From assembly GCF_963678975.1 (NCBI RefSeq), contig NC_089281.1, positions 8,581,277 through 8,645,276 of the forward strand: DNA of 64,000 nucleotides, given 5' to 3'. The position numbers and the translations under genes are program-made. Under the pieces are notes generated by a model. That model did not search any database, had not been told where the DNA came from, and was given only the letters and a program-made list of their open reading frames with translations. The DNA comes from Dysidea avara. Its lineage: Eukaryota > Porifera > Demospongiae > Dictyoceratida > Dysideidae. Shown piece by piece: positions 57,009 through 64,000 of the stretch; positions within the stretch are counted from its first letter, which is position 1, and each line of letters starts with the position of its first letter.

Positions 57009-57071
57009 AGTTTCACTATCAAATCCTCAATTCTCCTCTTTTTGAGAAGAGAAGGATTTGATAGTGAAACT
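57009..57071. repeat. 63-nt hairpin with perfect 19-bp stem
   Basis: Arms AGTTTCACTATCAAATCCT (57009-57027) and AGGATTTGATAGTGAAACT (57053-57071) pair exactly. The loop can form five more pairs (TTCTC/GAGAA). It could be a tiny MITE or a small-RNA precursor. Confidence 0.7.
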
Positions 57072-58198
57072 CCTTATGCAATTGTAAGGATCCTACAATT
57101 ACATGTAGAAGAAGTCTTGTTTACAATATTTGAATTGTTAATCTAAACCAAACCCTAAATCTGCTTTGATTTAAATCACATGCATTCATGCAATAAAGCA
57201 TGCATGCATGTAGAATTTGATATTGACTGTATTGGAGTCATTGACAATAATATTACTATCCCACTGAGCTTGGACGACAGTCTGGGTTAGACAATGTACC
57301 TGCATCTCATATGAATCAATGCAAAAAAAATCAAACACAACCCAATACTGAGGCACAATAACAGGAACTATAGCTGAATTCATACTGCATATGGCTAGTT
57401 AAGTATATTGAGTCGTATAGGCCTGATTCATACAGGCAAGAAATGAAGGGATATGATGGCACAGAGTACAGATCAGGTATCAGTCATCTTTTTGCTTACT
57501 TTGATCAGCCATACAATATATTAAGTCTTCATAAGCATAAAGTGTACTCCAGTTGACCTGACCCAAATGCGGAAACTCATTTTATAGTTTTAAAGTGTAA
57601 ACTATACTGCAGCCTTTTATACTTGTTTAGTATATGCTGCTAGTGTGTCAGTACACTGAGCTATTCACTGAAATTTGGGCAGTTGATCTTGTAAGGATAA
57701 TTGTTCCTCAAATTCACAATAATGTATCTGGTTTCTGGCCTGTAGAGAGAAAAATTAATGATGACTGACTCATGTGCAGCGAAAAATTATGAACATGTGA
57801 GCAGTCCTCGATCAACATGTGGCCACAAAAAGGACCGCATATGGAACCATTAATTGTGGGCATGGCAAGGATAAGGGGAAAAGCAGACGAAACAAAACAG
57901 ATCCAAAATAGAACAGTATTATAATAAGCTACAATATTAAGCTGTTAATCTAATAACCAGTTGTCCACTCTTTACAATCCCTCACCAGAAATATTCTCCT
58001 GGCAGAGGCAGCATCATCAAGGCCGTAGTACACAGTCAGGCCAAAGCCTGACTACTTTTGAGATAACCAATGCATTATTGTATTATAAATAAAGCAGCGT
58101 CACATGCCATACAATATTTAACTAACCATTACTACACTACAGTGTAATTCACAGCCTGGTGTCACTATTCTGCTTGCTGGTTCGCAGCAAAAACTTCC
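57072..58198. other. No gene seen
   Basis: AT-rich sequence without recognisable exons or clear inverted-repeat elements. Confidence 0.45.
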
Positions 58199-58432
58199 TT
58201 GTCACATGATCCACATGAATACATGCTTAATGAAGATCGAGTGGTGACATGTGAGAGCATGGCTTCAAATTTAAGAGCAATGTTCTCTTCTGTTTCCCTT
58301 CCACAAGTTGGAGACATGCCAAACCAGCCAAAACGCTGGGTATTTCTGCAACATCAGTTTGGAAAGAAAACTGTAGTGAGGCGCTCCTTTCAACAGCACT
58401 GGTTTAAGAAGTGGCAGTGGCTCCACTTTTAA
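58199..58432 (+). pseudogene. ZMYM/TTF-type zinc-finger transposase N-terminal fragment
   Basis: The frame reads NQPKRWVFLQHQFGKKTVVR followed by RSFQQHWFKKWQWLHF and stops. The pattern QP....FP.R.FGK....RSFQ..WF..W.WLHY is the start of the TTF-type zinc finger in ZMYM1-like, hAT-derived proteins. The frame ends before the cysteine ligands. It is a truncated relic. Confidence 0.6.
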
Positions 58433-59224
58433 ATTACCAGTAGGTGGGTGGACAACCTTTATTACTACATATACTCATCATAAAGTAAGGATCACTTGCA
58501 TCTATGCATTGCTAATACAGACATCAGTTGTTTACTTAATTAAATATGGCTAATTTATCTCTGCTGAAATCACTCAGATACCATCTTAAGGCATGCCAGT
58601 AAATTTCAAAATTTTCCTGGGAGGGGCATGCCCCCAGATCCCCTAGAGGGAGAGCATGCTTTGCATGTTCTGAGTGCGCTTCACACACTATGTGTGTCCT
58701 CCAAACCTTTTATACCTTCCTCCACTACTGAATTGATGGCCTGGCCACTCCTAAACTGTCTGCTACGCCCCTGATCATCTTTAGGCATTTTTAAATAAAG
58801 GCCAGGTTTTTGACTCATGTACAGGTGAATAAAATGTGCTGATAATAGAAGATTAACTGGTAGTGACACAGCACTGTTATCATAGTAATTAATGATGTCA
58901 GTTAAGGCAGTCAAATTCAGCCCAGAGCAATTACTAAAAGGTATGAGAGTATGAATTGGAATATATGTCTTGAGAGCTGCTTTGAGTTTGTGCTCTAGCA
59001 CTCGTTTTAGTAAAATTTATTCACAACCTGACTTAAACGCCCAAAGAGAGAGCGGAAGCTAATAGAAACTGAGGGATTAACTTGCAAAGCGAAAAAAGAT
59101 GGGGAGCAGAACCTAGTTATTTATAATAGGAAAGGGAAAATTGTTTTAAAGAGAGTTTGACGACCTGAAAGGGTGCATCACATTCAAGTTGAGTCTGTTA
59201 TTGTAATTAAATAAGGCTGCATGG

Positions 59225-59335
59225 CAGAAGTAATTTCTGCCAGACCCTCAGCACATTTACTTTGTATGTACTGCACTGTATCTGCATTTAGCCCTTTGTA
59301 TGTTGTGCTGTAAAGCCTTTAATTAATAATACACC
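59225..59335 (+). repeat. SINE tail
   Basis: It shares TGTGCTGTAAAGCCTTTAAT with the SINE at 33404-33690. The head is missing or diverged. Confidence 0.5.
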
Positions 59336-59444
59336 AAGAAAATAAGGCCATTGCTACTGTCACTGGTGAACCAAAACAAAAAAAAAAACTTGGACAAAAA
59401 AGGTACTGTAAAACCAAAAAAAAAAGGTTGGGTTAAAGCGGATT

Positions 59445-59512
59445 CCCGACCCCAGACCCTCCACACTTGAATCATGGGGCCTACCACTGAGCTACCACTG
59501 AGCTAACGGCTT
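59445..59512 (-). repeat. tRNA-like SINE head or tRNA pseudogene
   Basis: On the minus strand an A-box-like TTAGCTCAGTGGTAG occurs twice in tandem. A B-box-like GGGTCGGGAATCC is downstream. The anticodon arm is not convincing, so a functional tRNA is not claimed. Confidence 0.45.
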
Positions 59513-59639
59513 CCTTTGTTTTGTACATTATAAATGCAACTATAGTAGCAAACCACAAGGGTGTACTATATTATTAAAGAAGGAACCAAGGCTGAACCCG
59601 ACCCTAACCTCGCAAGTCTGCAATCCGCAATTCCAAATC

Positions 59640-61304
59640 TTCCAACTATTCGGATAGATCTTCCAGTTTGCGTACCCACTTAGATCCCTCCTCTCAATGC
59701 GCTTTAGATCTAGCCTCAGCCAAAGGGGCCTCCAACTGGCTTACCACCCGGCCCCTACAGGAACATGGCTTTGCACTGCATAAGTCCGCATTTCACGATG
59801 CCGTGGCACTACGTTATGGGTGGTCTCCTCAGCGGACTCCTGCTCACTGTGCATGTGGGACTTCCTTTTCAGTGGAGCATGCTTTATCCTGTCCCAAGGG
59901 TGGCTTACCTTCTATCCGACACAATGAGATCAGAGATCTAACTGCTACCCTGTTGACTGAAGTATGCTCTCAGGTAGCTGTTGAACCAGAGCCCCAGCCG
60001 GTTTCACAGCAGGACTACCCTGCTTCTGCCAATATCCAAGATGGTGCCCGTCTTGACATCGCCATGAATGGTTTTTGGGGTGGAAGAAGTGAAAGATGTT
60101 TTGTGGATGTGCGGGTGTTCAACCCTCTGGCTGCTTCTAATGCGTCCTCATCACTGGCCTCCTGTTATCGGAGGCACGAGAACATTAAGAAACGTGCGTA
60201 TGCTCAGAGAATTCGTGAGGAGGAGCATGCCTCTTTTACCCCCCTGGTAATGTCTGCCTCTGGTGGTCTGGCTCATGAGGCTTCTGTTTTTTATCAACGC
60301 TCATATCAAAACTCATGTCAAATTAACCCATACATTACAATTTTACGTAAAATATTATTATGCGTAAAATCAATGTACAGCAGCCTATGGAGGTAAGTTA
60401 GTTTTAAGTTACATTATTCATCATAACTCTGGTTCTGAAGGCGGTATCAAAATTGTTCGGCCGCCATTATACACGCATAACTGACACTCCTCTATCCGAT
60501 GGTAACAAAATTTATTCGAAGCTAAAGTGTTTACAGCTTGCAAATTTACAACAAACGATGGTAAATAGCAACTTACGCAATACAAAATCCATTGGAGAGC
60601 AAATCACGAATTTCGCGTTCTAATTAAATAGCGGAATCACGCCGTTACCATAGCGATTACGAATTTTGTTCGGCCGGAATCGGATAGAACAATTCATAAG
60701 GAGTTGAATGATATTAAGTTTTATGGTATTTGATCGTGTCTAGTGCTTGCAATTATTGAATATACAAAATGATGTAAAATGTATGGAGTTTGTATTGGAG
60801 AAACTGAAAAAGTGATCCATCCATCCTGAAATCTTTGAAAAAATCAGTGTTTAATCAGTCCATTTCATGATCTAAGGGAAGAAAACAAACAAAGGACACT
60901 GGTAATGTACAATATTGCTGATAAAATGATTACTGGCTGTAAATTTGATTTTGCCATTTTTGCAATTCTGACTTTACAAATCCCAATAGCATGTTTTGAT
61001 GTTGGCTCATCAACTTTCAAACAAGTGGGGCGATGATTACTCTGTTGTCATGGGGTGGTTAAGGTGCTGTCTATCTTTTTCTCTCTTGCGGTCCTCCATA
61101 CAATGCATCCGCGGAGCCCGCTCATCCATCGGTCACTATGTTAAGACTCCCCCAATTGTGGAGCTGATTCGGGCAGAGCTGCAGAGTCTCAGTTTGCCGT
61201 GGACTAAGAAAGTCCCGGTTTGTCCAGCACAGGCCATTTATGTGCTGGGGGTGGTAGGCAAGGGCAGTCCATCAAGCCCGGTTAAAAAAAAAAAAAAAAA
61301 AAAA
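59640..61304 (+). pseudogene. Non-LTR retrotransposon ORF end, split by an insertion, with poly(A)
   Basis: The frame 59668-60300 reads LRTHLDPSSQCALDLASAKG, then FALHKSAFHDAVALRYGW. CACGTSFSVEHALSCPKGG, RHNEIRDLTATLLTEVCSQV and CFVDVRVFNPLA follow. The reading continues at 61002 with LAHQLSNKWGDDYSVVMGWL and CCLSFSLLRSSIQCIRGARS. An A-run of about 20 (61286-61305) closes the element. The blocks are those of the C-terminal region of reverse-transcriptase ORFs in invertebrates. About 700 bp of unrelated sequence (60301-61001) interrupts it. The 5' part is absent. Confidence 0.82.
60301..61001. mobile_element. Insertion of about 700 bp within the retrotransposon
   Basis: Removing it rejoins FYQR with LAHQLS. 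Edges carry weak inverted similarity (ATATCAAAAC / GTTTTGATGT). The interior has GTTCGGCCG twice (60457, 60669), near CTATCCGAT and its inverse ATCGGATAG. No ORF of note. Confidence 0.65.
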
Positions 61305-61324
61305 CCAACGTTAACACTACTTTT

Positions 61325-61437
61325 CGCATCCCCTAAAGTCGAATGCTCGGCCGGGAAAACTACTAGACGCGTCCCCAAAGTCGAATGCTAGGGGCACTAC
61401 TAGACGCGTTCCCTAAAGTCGAATGCTTGGGGCATAC
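61325..61437. promoter_or_regulatory. Short tandem repeats with ACGCGT sites upstream of F-box copy 3
   Basis: Three copies of CTAAAGTCGAATGCT-like sequence and two of CTACTAGACGCGT are spaced about 40 bp apart. They end about 80 bp before the F-box copy 3 ORF. A promoter role is a guess from position. Confidence 0.4.
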
Positions 61438-61514
61438 CACATCGGTGTCAATAGCTGATAGGTGACTCTTACATCCACCAGTATACCGGTGGACATAGAC
61501 ACTTCGAAAAAATA

Positions 61515-63518
61515 ATGAAAATCGGCCGAAGTCTCGTGACTATACTTGGGCGCGCTAAAGTAAACAGTTTGCGCGAGCGAGATTTCATTATGGGATTATC
61601 AATTTCAAGGACATCTGTGGGCAATCGTAGTGATGAAGAGTCTCCCAGCGTTTTTTTGGCTCTTCCAGCAGAGTTGTTAGTTCACATAATGTCGTTTTTA
61701 ACAACGCGTGACAGGGTAGTGTTACGGTATGTGTCACAGAGACTACGGAGTTTGTGCGAAGCACCATCAGCTTGGACTGACTTTGTGTGGCCTCATTACC
61801 ACATTAGTGATGAAGGTTACGTGATGCACCTGTTGAAAAGACATGGAAAATATGTAAAAAGGCTGTCCTTTCCGGATAGCATGAAGGGTATAGCATCACG
61901 TGAGCCAGCATCAAGCTTGACATCAAGTCTAGTCAAAGTAATTGGTTGTTGTAGCAATGTTGTGCAACTTAGCCTACCATCAGCTGAGTTGGGTTCGGAG
62001 AAAGTAAGAGTGATTTTATTACCACAACTGGGAGCTCTACAGAGACTGGATGTGCAGTGGAGTATTGCGATCGAGTTTTTACTGAAGAAAGTAATAAGCC
62101 TGAAAGAACTGACAGTCAGAGTACAAAAGGACTACATTGATCATTCCTATGATTCATCAGATTCATGGTTACATTTCTGGATGTCGAAAGGGTTTTCCCC
62201 AAAAAATATAAACATTGTCACTAAGTCATATCCTATCTTTGTCAGAATATTGTGGGATAGTTGGGCAATTTCTAACTCTAAATCATTGGCAGGTTGCACT
62301 GGTCATGTGAAGCTTTACAAAAGTTTAAAAGTTCCATTAAATTTTCGACCCATCATACCAGAATTCCAGCTAGACTTTGGTCAAGCAGTTTCTTCTCCAT
62401 TTGTGAAAACTAATAGTTTAGGACTAATGGAATTAGAAAGAGATATTTTGCTGTTAAGTGATGGTAGTTATTGTGGTAAGGTAATGCATAAGGCATCGCT
62501 ACAACCGTTTTCTTCAATTATTCCCAGGGAAGACCAACTGAATCACAGTATCACCAGTCTTAAACATGTTAGGGAATTTGATGCCTCATGTTGCAGATTT
62601 GTTTCTGAAAACTTGGAACAACTGGCTGTTGTGTGTCCTAACCTTCAACGACTTACCTTAAAGCAAAACAAACAATGTTTGGAGAATTTAAAAGGTCTAC
62701 ATGCCATTGCTAGTTCTTGTCACAACCTACAAGGACTAAACTTGATGGGTATACCAGTTAAAGAGGTGGGAAATCAGACACAATTGTGGGAGATATTGAG
62801 TGATATGAAGTTGACTCATCTAGCAGTAGAGTTGTGTATCTTATTACCATCAGCGATTTATAATCAAAGATTGATTAGGGCTGTTAAGAAATGTACTGGT
62901 CTTAAAGCATTAGAGACTAGATATTGTTCTTGTCCAGTGGTTGAGAAGAGCTCGTCATTATTATCACATTTTTCAACACTTATCCATTGTATCCTTACTG
63001 TTAATCATCATCTTGCCAATCTCCTGCAGGACATACTCACTGGCTGTAGGGAACTGAAGTATCTAAAGTACACTGATAATGGTATTGCTGGGCAATTTCT
63101 CTCATCGGTGCACACATTGCACTTGCAACAGTTGTACATCCATTCCATTTATGCTGACCTTCCCAATACCTTTATGAGTTCAGTGTCAACTCATGGTGGA
63201 CTAGTACATGTGGTGCTGAATGTGAGATCAATGACTACTGTAGGTATTAGGGTACTTGTAGCCAGCTCTCCTAAGCTATTGACATTTATTGCTAATCTAT
63301 GCTATACAGAGACTAATGAAGACAACAGCGTTATAGTCAAACTTGCTGAGCTAGAAGCTACATTGAAGAGCATGTTTTCCCACAGGCAACTTTTTATATT
63401 GGGGAGATACACAGTGGTGAAAAAAGCTATCGGTATACGCCTACGCCAGTATTATGATTCGTATGAAGATGAACTTCATTTCAAGACAGACTTGTTTTCA
63501 TTGTGGCAACATACCTAA
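61515..63518 (+). CDS. F-box protein, copy 3 (intronless, intact)
   Basis: The 667-codon frame starts MKIGRSLVTILGRAKVNSLR. A second Met at 61590 (MGLSISRTSVG) aligns better with copies 1 and 2 and may be the true start, giving 642 aa. The F-box is at about residues 53-96 (LPAELLVHIMSFL, YVSQRLR, SAWTDFVWPHY). The C-terminal part is leucine-rich and collinear with copy 2 (NLQGLNLMGIPVKEVGNQ, LTHLAVELCILLP, FMSSVSTHGGLVHVVLNVRS). It has about ten extra residues after the first LSFP block. An SCF adaptor role is expected from the family. The ORF is complete, without stops or frameshifts. Confidence 0.87.
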   Translation: MKIGRSLVTILGRAKVNSLRERDFIMGLSISRTSVGNRSDEESPSVFLALPAELLVHIMSFLTTRDRVVLRYVSQRLRSLCEAPSAWTDFVWPHYHISDEGYVMHLLKRHGKYVKRLSFPDSMKGIASREPASSLTSSLVKVIGCCSNVVQLSLPSAELGSEKVRVILLPQLGALQRLDVQWSIAIEFLLKKVISLKELTVRVQKDYIDHSYDSSDSWLHFWMSKGFSPKNINIVTKSYPIFVRILWDSWAISNSKSLAGCTGHVKLYKSLKVPLNFRPIIPEFQLDFGQAVSSPFVKTNSLGLMELERDILLLSDGSYCGKVMHKASLQPFSSIIPREDQLNHSITSLKHVREFDASCCRFVSENLEQLAVVCPNLQRLTLKQNKQCLENLKGLHAIASSCHNLQGLNLMGIPVKEVGNQTQLWEILSDMKLTHLAVELCILLPSAIYNQRLIRAVKKCTGLKALETRYCSCPVVEKSSSLLSHFSTLIHCILTVNHHLANLLQDILTGCRELKYLKYTDNGIAGQFLSSVHTLHLQQLYIHSIYADLPNTFMSSVSTHGGLVHVVLNVRSMTTVGIRVLVASSPKLLTFIANLCYTETNEDNSVIVKLAELEATLKSMFSHRQLFILGRYTVVKKAIGIRLRQYYDSYEDELHFKTDLFSLWQHT

Positions 63519-63853
63519 CTCATTGCACAATGGACATGTACATTAAGTGTTGTATGTATAACAGTACCCATAAGCTTATGTACTACTACTACTATATCTG
63601 CATGGTCAGCTGCAGTACCCATTTTTTGTAAGCTTTATTGTAGGAATGTTAGTGTGTGAAATTTGATGTAACAAATATATAGCTAGCATATATACTGCAT
63701 GTGGAATTAAGTTCTTAAAACAACTTTCTCTTGAGTTGCAAAGATCTTTGGGTATATAATCCATTCACTGGAACTGGGCTAACATTATACCATGTAGGCA
63801 AGCAATAATATAACGTGTCAAGTCATACTCTAACAGAGTGGTTAACTATTCTG
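63519..63853. other. 3' flank of F-box copy 3
   Basis: AT-rich. One ACTCTAACAGAGTGGTTA-type motif is near 63826. No gene was seen. Confidence 0.5.
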
Positions 63854-64000
63854 ATCAGGGGCGGATCTAGGGGGGGGGGGGGGGGGGGGGGCTTTGGGGG
63901 CTGAAGCCCCCCCCCCCCCCCCCCCCCTTCATATTTAGGCTTTACTTGATCAATATGCTGAGTATTATAATGAAATTTTGTCTTAGCATAATTATACGAT
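63854..64000. mobile_element. Left end of a GGGGCGGATC-type element
   Basis: Starts CAGGGGCGGATCTAGG and continues with a long G-run, CTTTGGGGGCTGAAG and a long C-run that fold as a hairpin. It is related to 23480-23935 and 37461-37768. The element leaves the window. Homopolymer lengths here may be unreliable. Confidence 0.65.

Noticed and set aside
58681-59001. 106-codon minus-strand frame beginning MLEHKLKAALKTYIPIHTLI
   Set aside because: Partly overlaps a dispersed GGGGCATGCCCCC-type repeat near its end, shows no domain and has no splice partners. It is left uncalled.
59445-59512. Possible functional tRNA gene
   Set aside because: A and B boxes are degenerate, the A-box region is duplicated and the arms do not fold as a tRNA.

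Overview
The window looks like nuclear DNA of an early-branching metazoan, most likely a demosponge. This is inferred from animal-type protein families (Kunitz/TIL/VWC inhibitor, Rab1-like GTPases, F-box repeat proteins, BHMT-like enzyme), short split exons with GT-AG introns (one only 41 bp), AT-rich sequence, and very dense small inverted-repeat transposons, LINE remnants and tRNA-derived SINEs. The species cannot be named from the sequence. Nothing looks bacterial or organellar. All exon structures here were built by eye from splice signals and reading-frame phase, without transcripts.

Layout. 1-1600: a broken extracellular-domain fragment and a dead hAT transposase. 1870-4351 (minus): an eight-exon secreted protease inhibitor (signal peptide, Kunitz, TIL, VWC/pacifastin-like modules). 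4400-9000: repeat land with a Mutator-like foldback element with 9-bp target duplications, a 68-bp perfect palindrome, a 1.5-kb minisatellite of 30-31 bp units, a 332-bp foldback element and a LINE 3' end. 11870-13772: the first of three related intronless F-box genes, with a frameshift. 15000-41600 (minus): a tandem array of Rab1-like GTPase genes. Unit 1 (about 14985-28990) has two intact genes, here called RabA1 and RabB1. Unit 2 (about 29025-40600) is a decayed copy (RabA2, RabB2). A fifth intact gene, RabC, follows. 43047-50509: a BHMT-like methyltransferase whose 6.4-kb second intron is packed with MITEs and an inverted pair of 21-bp repeat arrays. 50964-52859 and 61515-63518: the second and third F-box genes. 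Between these two lie a zinc-finger fragment, a ZMYM/TTF-type fragment and a LINE split by another insertion.

How the genes relate. The three F-box genes are dispersed paralogs and probably substrate adaptors of SCF ubiquitin ligases. None of the intact Rab genes, as read here, encodes the usual C-terminal cysteine prenylation motif. RabA1 has an additional acidic exon with a strong splice donor. That donor is phase-compatible with the first G-domain exon of RabB1, so a protein with two Rab domains joined by an acidic linker is possible. This possible dual-Rab product and the tail-less Rab family are the most unusual biology here and can be tested with RNA-seq. BHMT and the inhibitor appear to be ordinary single genes.
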